Shown here in pieces: positions 8,753 through 17,600 of a DNA stretch of 64,000 nucleotides (positions are counted from its first letter, which is position 1; the number at the start of each line of letters is the position of its first letter). The stretch is taken from the NCBI GenBank assembly GCA_964460905.1, contig CAYWRM010000001.1, positions 124,001 to 188,000 on the forward strand. Reading direction: 5' to 3'. The notes beneath the pieces were generated by a model. It searched no databases. It saw only the letters and a program-made list of their open reading frames with translations, and had not been told where the DNA came from. Origin of the DNA: GCA-002708315 sp964460905. GTDB lineage: Bacteria; Bacteroidota; Bacteroidia; Bacteroidales; F082. The translations under genes and the position numbers were made by a program.

Positions 8753-9679
8753 ATGGAACAGGAAAAAAATGTTAATACACAACCCAGCAAAGGCGGCTCC
8801 AATTTATGGATGTATATTGTGATTGTTATAATGGCTCTGGGTATTGTTGGTGTTTCTTTATGGTTATTATCTGTAAAAAGTACAATGAATGAACTACTTG
8901 CAGAAAAGGAAGCACAAAAAGTTGAGCTTCAGCAGGAGCTTCAAACACTATTAATTGCACACGAAGAAATTAAAGCTTCTTATGGAGAGGCAACTGATTC
9001 ATTGCAGGTTATGGATAGTGTAATTCAGGCAAACGCTGTTGAGATAAAGAAAATGCTCAATTATAAATGGGAATACTATAAGATCAAGAAAAAAATGTCG
9101 AGGCTACAGGTAATTGCACAAGGATATGTTAGGCAAATGGATTCGATAGTAACTATTAATAAAGATCTTACGGAGGAAAACTTACAAATTAAAGAAGAGA
9201 TAAAAATAGAAAAACGTAAGTATCGTAAACTGGAAGAACAGGCTGTAGCTCTTACTGGCAAAGTTGATGAAGCTTCAGTATTAGGTGTTTATAATTTAAC
9301 TGGGAATGCTTTTCATAAAAAAGGTGGTGGAAAAGAAATAGAAACTGATAAAATAAGAAGAGTAGATCTGATTAAAGTTTGTTTTACATTAGGTGAAAAC
9401 TCGATTATTGAACCAGGAAATAAAACTATTTATGTGAGAATTGCAGAGCCTAATAAAGAAATTCTTGTTAAAAGTAGAGGTGAGGAATATTCATTTAACC
9501 TTAACGGCGAAATTCTCCAATATTCTATAAAAGAAGATGTTACCTATGAAGGTAATTCCATAGATATGTGCATTAGATGGCATAAGCGCAGTTCGCTTGA
9601 GCTTAGCCCCGGTCTTTACCATGTGGATGTTTTTGAGGGAAACAATACAATTGGCCATACTACTTTTACGTTAAGGTAG
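8753..9679 (+). CDS. Single-pass membrane protein with coiled coil, function unknown
   Basis: From the ATG at 8753 the protein has 308 residues: a short polar N-terminus, one hydrophobic segment at about 19-40, a long charged helical region at about 41-165 rich in Glu, Lys and Gln heptads, then a beta-rich globular domain of about 135 residues. I do not recognise a named family. The topology suggests a short cytoplasmic tail with the coiled coil and globular domain outside the inner membrane, but this is inference. An in-frame TTG 33 bp upstream lies inside the promoter and is rejected as the start. It has its own promoter and is probably separate from the MutS-like gene. Confidence 0.7.
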   Translation: MEQEKNVNTQPSKGGSNLWMYIVIVIMALGIVGVSLWLLSVKSTMNELLAEKEAQKVELQQELQTLLIAHEEIKASYGEATDSLQVMDSVIQANAVEIKKMLNYKWEYYKIKKKMSRLQVIAQGYVRQMDSIVTINKDLTEENLQIKEEIKIEKRKYRKLEEQAVALTGKVDEASVLGVYNLTGNAFHKKGGGKEIETDKIRRVDLIKVCFTLGENSIIEPGNKTIYVRIAEPNKEILVKSRGEEYSFNLNGEILQYSIKEDVTYEGNSIDMCIRWHKRSSLELSPGLYHVDVFEGNNTIGHTTFTLR

Positions 9680-9723
9680 AATAGCAATTGTTGTTACGAT
9701 TAAGTAGAGGTTAATCCAAACTA

Positions 9724-10179
9724 TTATTTTGCGTTTTTCACAATTAGCCCCACTTCGATAATTCCCGGAGTTTCTGCTTTATTCATTTTGTTCTCAACAC
9801 GCACTCTACATATTCCACTTTTATTAAAAATCATGTCCTTTCTAATAGGAAGTTCAATATCACATAATTCGCCCATACACTCTCCCTTCCATTTGGAGAT
9901 TATATTTTTTAGCCTGAAATAATAATCAAGTGATCGCATTTCTCCATCGGGAGTATAAAAAGTAACATTGACATTAATATAATTATAAGGAAAATTTGTA
10001 TGATGTCGTAATGCTAAATAGAAATCCAATCCTTCATTTTTCTGAACAGGAACCTCAAAATTCAGATAATTGAGCCTGTTCCAACTCGGGTTATCAAATT
10101 TATTATATTCTTTAAAAACAGTATTATTACAACCTGTAAATACTATGATCGTTATAATTGGAATAATTAGCTTTTTCAT
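9724..10179 (-). CDS. gldH: Gliding motility lipoprotein GldH
   Basis: This 151-residue protein has a lipoprotein signal with lipobox Val-Phe-Thr-Gly-Cys (Cys16). The body matches GldH: an Asn-x-Pro-x-Trp stretch, a Phe-Pro-Tyr-x-Asn segment, a Tyr-Tyr-Phe-Arg-Leu-Lys block and a Cys-x4-Cys pair near 103-108. GldH is needed for gliding in Flavobacterium and is widespread in Bacteroidetes with T9SS, including non-gliders. A -7 box lies at 10198-10205. It is divergent from rnhA with overlapping promoters. Confidence 0.85.
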   Translation of the reverse strand: MKKLIIPIITIIVFTGCNNTVFKEYNKFDNPSWNRLNYLNFEVPVQKNEGLDFYLALRHHTNFPYNYINVNVTFYTPDGEMRSLDYYFRLKNIISKWKGECMGELCDIELPIRKDMIFNKSGICRVRVENKMNKAETPGIIEVGLIVKNAK

Positions 10180-10197
10180 GTGTTTAAAATTTTATTA

Positions 10198-10205
10198 CAA
10201 ATATA
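10198..10205 (-). promoter_or_regulatory. -7 box of gldH
   Basis: The minus strand reads TATATTTG here, 19 nt before the gldH ATG. No TTG lies at the expected -33 distance, so confidence is moderate. Confidence 0.4.
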
Positions 10206-10212
10206 AAGAGTT

Positions 10213-10220
10213 TACTTTTG
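10213..10220 (+). promoter_or_regulatory. -7 box of rnhA, implying a leaderless transcript
   Basis: TACTTTTG ends only four bases before the rnhA ATG at 10225. If used, the mRNA would start at or very near the start codon. It is back-to-back with the gldH box. No good -33 TTG is seen. Confidence 0.4.
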
Positions 10221-10224
10221 CATT

Positions 10225-10857
10225 ATGAGTAGTAAGGCAAAGAAGAAATATTATGTAGTTTGGAGAGGGATTAAACCCGGCATTTATGATAGCTGGGATG
10301 ATTGTAAAAAACAAGTTCAGGGATTTGAAGGAACTCAATATAAATCATTTACTGATAAGGATGAAGCTCATCGAGCCCTTTCAAAATCGTATTGGGAAAT
10401 TACCCAGTTAAAGGGCAAAAAAAATCTTCAGGAACTTACAACGGCAGATAAGCCAATTTTAAACAGTATTTCAGTAGATGCTGCATGCTCAGGGAATCCT
10501 GGCACATTAGAATTTAGAGGAGTATTTACTGATACTGAAACAGAATTATTCAGGCGTGGACCATATGAGATGGGAACAGTAAATATAGGTGAATTTTTAG
10601 CAATTATACTAGCCCTGGCATGGCTCAAGAAACACAAACTAAAATATCCCATATATTCTGACTCAAAAACAGCAATGGTATGGGTTAGAAACAAACATGT
10701 TAAAACAAAACTTGAGAGAACATCAAAAAACACAGAAATATTTCAAGCTCTCGATAACGGTGTTGTCTGGTTAAAAGCTAATTCCGTAGATGTTGAAATC
10801 TTAAAATGGCAAACAAAAATCTGGGGAGAAATTCCTGCTGATTATGGAAGAAAGTAG
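10225..10857 (+). CDS. rnhA: Ribonuclease H with N-terminal viroplasmin (RNA-binding) domain
   Basis: The 210-residue protein begins with a viroplasmin/caulimovirus-type domain (residues about 6-50: Tyr-Tyr-Val-Val-Trp-x-Gly, then Gly-Ile-Tyr-Asp-Ser-Trp and Phe-Lys/Lys-Ser-Phe), which binds RNA-DNA hybrids. A type 1 RNase H fold follows: Asp in Ser-Val-Asp-Ala-Ala-Cys near 84, Glu in Asn-Ile-Gly-Glu-Phe near 123, Asp in Tyr-Ser-Asp-Ser near 143, and a C-terminal Asp in Ala-Asp-Tyr. It degrades RNA in RNA-DNA hybrids. This domain order is standard in Bacteroidetes. It converges with dsbB. Confidence 0.9.
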   Translation: MSSKAKKKYYVVWRGIKPGIYDSWDDCKKQVQGFEGTQYKSFTDKDEAHRALSKSYWEITQLKGKKNLQELTTADKPILNSISVDAACSGNPGTLEFRGVFTDTETELFRRGPYEMGTVNIGEFLAIILALAWLKKHKLKYPIYSDSKTAMVWVRNKHVKTKLERTSKNTEIFQALDNGVVWLKANSVDVEILKWQTKIWGEIPADYGRK

Positions 10858-10896
10858 ATAAAGTGTAACTTATTAACTTCTAAAAAAACTCATTAA

Positions 10897-11433
10897 TTAT
10901 GGACAAGGTCCATTTTCACAACACGGTCCAATATGACATTCAAAAAAGGTTGCTATAATATTTACAAAAACAAGCATCATCATAAAATAAAAAGTTATTT
11001 TTTCAAAAGTAGTTGGTATGCGCTTTGTTTTAGGTTTTTCTTCTTTAAATAAAAAAAGAAAAACTACAGACCCAATAATACTTAACGCAAATATTACTAC
11101 TCCCCAAGTATAAAGATGCATCCCCAAAACAGGGTCGCCATATCCGGTTGTCTCACCAGCAACTGGGCAAATATGAAGTAATACTTGTCGAATTGAAAAA
11201 CTTGAGCCAACTAGTGCTGCTATAATTACCAATCCAAAATGTTCTTTTTTAAATCCAAAGAAGATGTTAAAAGCTAATCCCAATATTACTCCAAACATTC
11301 CCATTCGTTGCAATAAACACAAAGGGCAAGGATTTTCGAGTAAATCAAACTGAAAGAAAAGGGCTCCTACTAATGCAGTTGAAACCATAAGCATAGCACC
11401 GCTATTTGCAAAATATAATCCCTTTGAGTTCAT
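10897..11433 (-). CDS. dsbB: Disulfide bond formation protein DsbB family
   Basis: The 178-residue integral membrane protein has four to five hydrophobic segments and the DsbB redox motif Cys-Pro-Leu-Cys-Leu-Leu-Gln-Arg at about 36-43. A second loop has one Cys in His-Ile-Cys-Pro-Val near 109, and the C-terminus is Cys-rich (four Cys in the last 15 residues). DsbB re-oxidises the periplasmic oxidase DsbA using quinones. No dsbA is adjacent. Its ATG lies one base after the stop of the small upstream ORF (11435-11587), so the pair is translationally coupled. Confidence 0.85.
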   Translation of the reverse strand: MNSKGLYFANSGAMLMVSTALVGALFFQFDLLENPCPLCLLQRMGMFGVILGLAFNIFFGFKKEHFGLVIIAALVGSSFSIRQVLLHICPVAGETTGYGDPVLGMHLYTWGVVIFALSIIGSVVFLFLFKEEKPKTKRIPTTFEKITFYFMMMLVFVNIIATFFECHIGPCCENGPCP

Positions 11434-11434
11434 A

Positions 11435-11587
11435 TTAAAAATTTAGGGTTAATGATGATGTTGTATGATAAAAGAACATCGCGATGCTTAATAAAATACT
11501 TATTGTAAAAAATGAATATGCCATTTTTTTGTTACCTCTCATCACAAAGAAAAAAGCCACAAAATAAAATATGAAGATAAAAGCCAT
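11435..11587 (-). CDS. DUF5993-like 50-residue membrane protein, coupled to dsbB
   Basis: An ATG at 11587 opens a 50-codon frame ending TAA at 11435-11437. It encodes two hydrophobic helices (about 2-15 and 22-40) separated by a basic Met-Arg-Gly-Asn-Lys-Lys turn. It ends His-Thr-Thr-Ser-Ser-Leu-Thr-Leu-Asn-Phe, which resembles the conserved C-terminus of the DUF5993 family, small proteins encoded next to dsbB in many bacteria. The stop is one base before the dsbB ATG. The match is by pattern memory, but gene context and topology agree. It is likely a DsbB accessory subunit. Confidence 0.7.
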   Translation of the reverse strand: MAFIFIFYFVAFFFVMRGNKKMAYSFFTISILLSIAMFFYHTTSSLTLNF

Positions 11588-11687
11588 GGTTATATTTTTA
11601 ATAAAAATAGTAAAAATTAATAATAGAGGTTAGTATATAAAGATCCTTTTAACTTTTATAGATTAAAGAGCTTAAATGGTTAAATAA

Positions 11688-13592
11688 CTATACCGGATAA
11701 ATCTTTTTCTCAGCTAAATAAATAAGCATCTTCTCAAGGTTATTATCCTTGTCAATAGCATCAAGCTTAAGCGATGATGATGAAGGTGATTGATACTCCA
11801 TATCAACTCCAGGAAGGTATTTTAACTTTCCTTCGTCAGCCTTACTATAAATATTATATTGGTCATTCTTACGACAAAATTCTATATCTGCATCAATATA
11901 TATCAGGTTAAAATTATCTTCGCCCACAATCTCTTTAACTTGTTCTCGTATTGATTCATTGGGAGATACAAATGAGCAGATAACTAAAACACCCTGGTCA
12001 TTCATTAATTTTGCCAGATGACCAACACGTCGTAAATGTTCAGCTCTATCGGCAGGTGAATAGTCTAACTCGCGAGATAATCCTGATCTAACAGATTTAC
12101 CATCCAGTAGAACTACCTTAGCGCCCATGCTGAATAAACTTCTCTGTAAAGTATATGCTAGTTCATTTTTTCCTGAACCATGTAATCCTGTTATCCAAAT
12201 TGTTGATCCTTTTTGTTGATACATTTTTTCGTATTCAGGTTTAGGAATAAGCCCTATACCTGTTGCAATTTTCTCACGATCTATATCAACTATTTTACTT
12301 GGCAGATGATCACTACTCATTTTGTCCATTATCATTCCAACGGCACAGGTATTATGAGTTACAGGGTCTATAAAAATAAATGATCCTGTTTGACGATTTT
12401 TTGTGTAGGCATCGAAAAACAAAGGTTTTGCAGTTGTTATTACTACCCTGCCAATTTCATTTAACTCAAATGTTGAAGTTTCCTTTTTTTCAAGAGTATT
12501 AACATCAACTAAATAACGGATTTGGTCAACTCTGGCTTTTGTTATCTGTGAAGTTTGTTTAATAATAAATTGTGTTCCACTCTTCATATGCTCTTCATCC
12601 ATCCAAACCAGCATGGCTTCAAAGTGTCGCTCAACTTTTGGCAGATTATTAGGGTGAACAATCATATCCCCTCTTGAAATATCAATTTCATCGTTTAAAG
12701 TAATGGTTACCGATTGAGGTGGAAAAGCATAATCTAGGTTGCCATCATATGTAACAATTTCATTTACTGTAGAGCGTTTCCTGGAAGGTAACACCATTAT
12801 CTCGTCACCTTTTTTGATAATTCCGGAAGCAATTCGCGCAGCAAAACCACGATAATCAAGACTTGGTCTTACCACATATTGAACAGGATATCGTAAATCA
12901 GAGAAATTTCTATCACTTGTAATATGTATAGTTTCCAGATGCTCAAGAATACTTTTACCATGATACCATGGCATTTTATCTGATGGTTCTACAATATTTT
13001 CACCTTTTAAAGCTGATAATGGAAAAAAGCGAACATCGGGAATAGCAAGAGGGGTTATAAAGTTTGTGTAGTCTTTACAGATTTTATCATACACTTCCTG
13101 ACTATAGTCTACCAAATCCATTTTATTTACAGCCAACACAACATGCTTTATACCCAATAGTGAAATTAAATATGAATGGCGGCGAGTTTGAGTAATTACC
13201 CCTTTTCTTGCATCAATTAATATAATAGCAAGATTAGCGGTTGAAGCACCAGTAACCATATTTCGGGTGTATTGCTCATGACCTGGTGTGTCGGCAATAA
13301 TAAATTTACGCTTTGCCGTTGAGAAATATCTATATGCAACATCAATAGTAATCCCCTGCTCACGCTCAGCTTTTAAACCATCTAATAACAAAGCATAATC
13401 AATTTCTTCACCCGCATGTCCTTCACGTTTACTGTCGCGTTTTAAAGCATCTAATTGATCTTCATATAATTTTTTACTATCAAACAGCAGCCTTCCGATA
13501 AGTGTAGATTTGCCATCATCAACTGATCCAGCTGTAAGCAAGCGTAGCAAGTCTTTTTTTTGATCCTGATCTAGAAATTCTTGTATTTTCAT
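11688..13592 (-). CDS. cysNC: Sulfate adenylyltransferase large subunit fused to APS-kinase-like domain (CysNC)
   Basis: From the ATG at 13592 the protein has 634 residues. The N-terminal CysN GTPase is intact: P-loop Gly-Ser-Val-Asp-Asp-Gly-Lys-Ser-Thr near 23, Asp-Thr-Pro-Gly-His and Asn-Lys-Met-Asp, then two beta-barrel domains. It drives ATP sulfurylation of sulfate with CysD. The C-terminal 170 residues align with APS kinase (CysC), which would make PAPS, but key positions differ. The P-loop reads Gly-Ser-Gly-Lys-Asn instead of Lys-Ser/Thr, Asp-Gly-Asp-Asn-Val-Arg reads Asp-Gly-Lys-Ser-Val-Arg, and Glu-Asn-Ile-Arg-Arg reads Glu-His-Leu-Arg-Arg. Kinase activity is therefore uncertain. An in-frame ATG 81 bp upstream lies inside cysD and is less likely, because the Lys-Ile-Gln-Glu-Phe-Leu start is more typical. 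It follows cysD by 25 bp. Confidence 0.88.
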   Translation of the reverse strand: MKIQEFLDQDQKKDLLRLLTAGSVDDGKSTLIGRLLFDSKKLYEDQLDALKRDSKREGHAGEEIDYALLLDGLKAEREQGITIDVAYRYFSTAKRKFIIADTPGHEQYTRNMVTGASTANLAIILIDARKGVITQTRRHSYLISLLGIKHVVLAVNKMDLVDYSQEVYDKICKDYTNFITPLAIPDVRFFPLSALKGENIVEPSDKMPWYHGKSILEHLETIHITSDRNFSDLRYPVQYVVRPSLDYRGFAARIASGIIKKGDEIMVLPSRKRSTVNEIVTYDGNLDYAFPPQSVTITLNDEIDISRGDMIVHPNNLPKVERHFEAMLVWMDEEHMKSGTQFIIKQTSQITKARVDQIRYLVDVNTLEKKETSTFELNEIGRVVITTAKPLFFDAYTKNRQTGSFIFIDPVTHNTCAVGMIMDKMSSDHLPSKIVDIDREKIATGIGLIPKPEYEKMYQQKGSTIWITGLHGSGKNELAYTLQRSLFSMGAKVVLLDGKSVRSGLSRELDYSPADRAEHLRRVGHLAKLMNDQGVLVICSFVSPNESIREQVKEIVGEDNFNLIYIDADIEFCRKNDQYNIYSKADEGKLKYLPGVDMEYQSPSSSSLKLDAIDKDNNLEKMLIYLAEKKIYPV

Positions 13593-13617
13593 CTTTCTTA
13601 AATTCCAATATTTATTT

Positions 13618-14532
13618 CTAAAAATATCCTTCTCTTTTCTTTTGTTCCATACTTGATTCCTGGTCAAAGTCAATAACCCGGGTAGTGCGTTCGCTTTTTG
13701 TAATTGTCATCATTTCTTCAACAATTTTCTCAATAGTATCAGCCTCTGACTCAATAGCCCCGGTTAGAGGATAACACCCCAAAGTTCTGAACCTTACCAT
13801 CCTCATTTCAGCTTTATCGCGTAATTCTTTGGGCATCCTGTCGTCATCAACAAGAATCAGACTTCCGTCAACCTCGACTATGGGTCTTTTTTTAGCAAAA
13901 TATAGAGGAACAATAGGAATCTTTTCCAGTCTGATATATTGCCAAATGTCAAGCTCAGTCCAGTTTGAAATTGGAAATACTCTTATTGATTCACCCTTTT
14001 GTACTTTTGCGTTATAAATATTCCAAAGTTCCGGTCGTTGATTTTTTGGATCCCATTGATGAAATTTATCTCTAAATGAATAAATACGCTCTTTAGCTCT
14101 TGATTTTTCTTCATCTCTTCGGGCTCCGCCAAAAGCAGCATCAAATTTGTATTTTTCAATACCTGCTAACAATGCTTTCGTTTTCATTACATCAGTATGT
14201 ACTTTGCTCCCATGTGTGTATGGTCCAATACCCGATTCAAAACCTTCCTTATTATAGTGGACAAGTAAGTTCCATCCTTTTTCTTTTGTGTAACTTTCAC
14301 GAAAATCAATCATTTCCCCAAACTTCCATTTAGAATCAATGTGCATTAATGGGAAAGGAACCTTGCCTGGATAAAAAGCTTTTTCTGCAAGGCGTGCCAT
14401 AACAGAGGAATCTTTACCAATGGAGTAAAGCATCACCGGGTTTTCAAATTCAGCTGCTACTTCTCGAATAATATGAATAGATTCAGCCTCAAGCTCACGT
14501 AAATTATTAATGGAATAAGAAGGGGTATTCAT
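13618..14532 (-). CDS. cysD: Sulfate adenylyltransferase subunit 2 CysD
   Basis: This 304-residue protein has the PP-loop Ser-Ile-Gly-Lys-Asp-Ser-Ser (about 41-47) of the PAPS-reductase-like fold. It also has His-Ile-Asp-Ser near 65 and the typical block Ala-Phe-Gly-Gly-Ala-Arg-Arg-Asp-Glu near 133-141. With CysN it makes adenosine 5'-phosphosulfate from sulfate and ATP. It is first in a two-gene operon with cysNC. A -7-like box (TATTTTTG on the minus strand) lies at 14552-14559. No sulfite or APS reductase is in the window, so the product could serve assimilation or sulfation. Confidence 0.95.
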   Translation of the reverse strand: MNTPSYSINNLRELEAESIHIIREVAAEFENPVMLYSIGKDSSVMARLAEKAFYPGKVPFPLMHIDSKWKFGEMIDFRESYTKEKGWNLLVHYNKEGFESGIGPYTHGSKVHTDVMKTKALLAGIEKYKFDAAFGGARRDEEKSRAKERIYSFRDKFHQWDPKNQRPELWNIYNAKVQKGESIRVFPISNWTELDIWQYIRLEKIPIVPLYFAKKRPIVEVDGSLILVDDDRMPKELRDKAEMRMVRFRTLGCYPLTGAIESEADTIEKIVEEMMTITKSERTTRVIDFDQESSMEQKKREGYF

Positions 14533-14620
14533 TATAAATAAATTTAGTCGGCAAAAATACTATATTGCAACCAAACTAACTAAACTATACCAGTAGTTTG
14601 GTTTTGAATTGTTAAAAACC

Positions 14621-14659
14621 ACAAGGGGAATAATAACACTTAGCCATTATTCCCCTTGT
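14621..14659 (-). terminator. Rho-independent terminator of the subtilase gene
   Basis: A perfect 14-bp stem (14621-14634 against 14646-14659) with an 11-nt loop is followed on the minus strand by GGTTTTTAAC. It sits 34 bp past the subtilase stop and before the cysD promoter region. Confidence 0.8.
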
Positions 14660-14692
14660 TAATCCATTATTGTTTAAAGAAAACAAATTTCT

Positions 14693-17600
14693 TTATTTTC
14701 TTAACACAATTTTTCTTGTTGTTGAGATTGCATTGTTATAAATAACAACTGTATAAATACCAGATGCAAATTTTCTGATATCAATATTATGAGTATAATT
14801 TTCTGATATATTAATATTTTCAATACTATAAACAGCAACTCCGCTGGCATTTAATATACTGATATCAACAGGATTGTTAACATCGCCTTTAAGGTCAATT
14901 TTAAATATTCCGCTAGTGGGGTTTGGATAGCTCTTTATAGTTATTGAAGAATTCTCATCAATGCCAGTACAATTAATAAATTCAATTGAAATGCCACAAC
15001 TATTTGTACATCCTACTTCAGTTGTTACTTCAACAGAAAAATCTTGTATTCCATATCCAAATCCACTTGTGTCGGTTACAATTGTTTGAGAAGTTTCACC
15101 GTTCGACCAAGAATATATTGAACCTGTGTTACCTGCATTGAGTGTGATGTTTGTAGTACCACAAACAGCGGTGTCGGCACCAAGGTCAATTTCTGGAATT
15201 GAAGCAAAATTTAGATAAACGGTATCAATAGTTGAGCATCCATTAGTATTTGTTACTTCTGCCCAGTACATTGTTTCATCAGTACCCATTGCTACAATTG
15301 TTTGTGTGGTTTCATCTGTTGACCAAAGATATGTATCTCCTGGATTACCTGCATCAAGATCAAATTGTGATTCACCACATAGCACCTGATTTTCGCCAAG
15401 ATCAACAGTTGGTAATGAAAATACTGTAACCATAACCGATGCATCCATAGTTATAAGACTATCAGATACCGAAACAACATACTCAGTATCTTCCATAGGT
15501 TTAATATAAGGATTTGGCTCTGTTGATGTATACCCTTCCGGTATAGATGACCAGGAATAAGCTAAACTTCCTAATCCCCCAGATGTGTTAGCACTTAGTT
15601 GGGTTGAATCGCCAAAACATACTTCTGCAGGAACTACATTTGCGACTAATTCTAAATCATCAACAATCATATTTATAGACACAGAATAATTTGGCATTTC
15701 AATGTCGTTATTAATAAATATAAATGAACCAGAATATAATCCCAGATCATATCCTTCAGAATTAAAAGTTAAAGTAACAATCATAGAATCACCTACTGCT
15801 ACCGTGCCATAATCTGGTTCAATTGTAATCCAGTCTACAAGCGTTTCATTGCGCAAGAAGGGTGAGAGTGAAAAAGTAAGGTCAAGGAGGCCTGTATTTT
15901 TAATAATCATTGTTTGTTGTGCGGAACTATTTGGATTTACAATTGCAGTAAAGTCATCAGGCGTTATTTCAATGCTTGAAGAGCCCCATTGTGTTTGTCT
16001 CATGGCAGCACCTGATTCATTATTACCATCATAGAAGGCAGTTATTTCATATGTATAATACCCATAATCTGACAATTGATCTTCATATGTCGTATTTAAG
16101 GTTGTATCGATTTCTACACCGTTTTTGTATATTTTAAAGTATTGAAATCCAATTCCAGAATTATGATACCATGTAAGAGTTGACAAACCGGTTTCTTGGT
16201 CTGTATTAGCTTGCAAACTAGTTGGAGCATACATTTCAATTAAGTTATTAATGGCTTCAAGAGCATCAACCCTGCCTGCGCCAAAAATATTATCTTTTCC
16301 TGGTGTTCCTAAATCCACTGCTGTAGTTTCAAGAGCGATATCAATAGCTTGTGGTGATAAATTAGGTGCTTTTGATAGTAACAAAGCCATAACACCAGCA
16401 ACTCCAGGTGTTGCCATCGAAGTTCCACTCATGGTTGTATAACCGGTAATATTAAAGGTGTTACACGATTTAATATTCACTCCCGGAGCACTTACATCAG
16501 GTCTTATTAAGCCTGTCTCGGGGTTGAATGGATAATCGTTATATGGATTAATAGTTTCCCATGTGGAAGGTCCTTGACTTGAAAAGGAAGCAATGTTATC
16601 GTTAGCATCGGTAGCACCAATACAAACAACCGATGATATACCACCTTGTAGTATTTGATCAGGGTTGAGCCATGGTGGAGGACAATCTCCTGGTGTTCGT
16701 ACATCATCAGGGTTATATATAGAACCGTATTCACCTTCATTGCCTGCTGCTATTGAAGCAATAACACCAGCAGCCAAGGCATTATCAAGTGCATTACGCC
16801 ATGTTGCTCGTTGTGGGTTCCATGAATGTTGCCAACCAATAGACATGCTCATAATATCGCCACCATTATCTACTGTAAATTGAATGGCTTCCCATGAATC
16901 AGACTCAGATCCACCACCATTATCATCAAGAATTTTAAGAGCCATTATTTTTGCATCGGGAGCCATTCCTGTTTGTGAGCCAGCTGTTCCGTCACCAGCA
17001 ACAGTTCCTGCACAATGTGTGCCATGGCCGTGATTGTCCATTGGGTCGTCATCATTATAAGCAAAATCATATCCATGATTAGGATAGTCAGGATGCTCCC
17101 ACATATTATCAGCCAGATCAACATGATTATAATTTACTCCAACATCGAGCACAGCAACTACAACTCCTTGGCCAGTATAGCCAAGAGCCCAAACAGCAGG
17201 GGCGTTTACTTTGCTTACATTGTTTGTTATTTCTCTTGTGCCACGTGTTGAGTTTGCTTCAACCGGTATACCTGTCTCTTCACCAATAAGCATATTTCTT
17301 ATTTCATCATAGTCAATTCTGCTAATATCATCTTTTTGTGAAAGATCGTTAATTACTGCTTCGGTAGCTTTGCAGCTAATTACATTTGTTATCCATAAGC
17401 CCTTCACAATATCTACTTCACTTTTTGAAGCTTTTACAGAAAGATAGCTTAGTAAATCAAACTGAGATTGTTTGCTAAATGATTTCAACTCATTTACTAC
17501 AAGTGCTCTTTGGTCGGCACGGTTTAGTTGTTTAATTTGACTATATAGCTGAGATGTTGGATATTTATCAGTAAGGATGATATTAATTGGTATTAACTCA

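Noticed and set aside
9724..10857. Viroplasmin domain in RNase H as a sign of viral transfer
   Set aside because: This domain is usual in cellular RNases H of Bacteroidetes and the gene has ordinary context.
11389..11405. A second copy of the palindrome core in dsbB (17 identical bases with 3322-3338)
   Set aside because: It lies in coding sequence as Ala-Asn-Ser-Gly-Ala-Met codons, and neither the outer arms nor the full inner stem is present, so it looks like chance.
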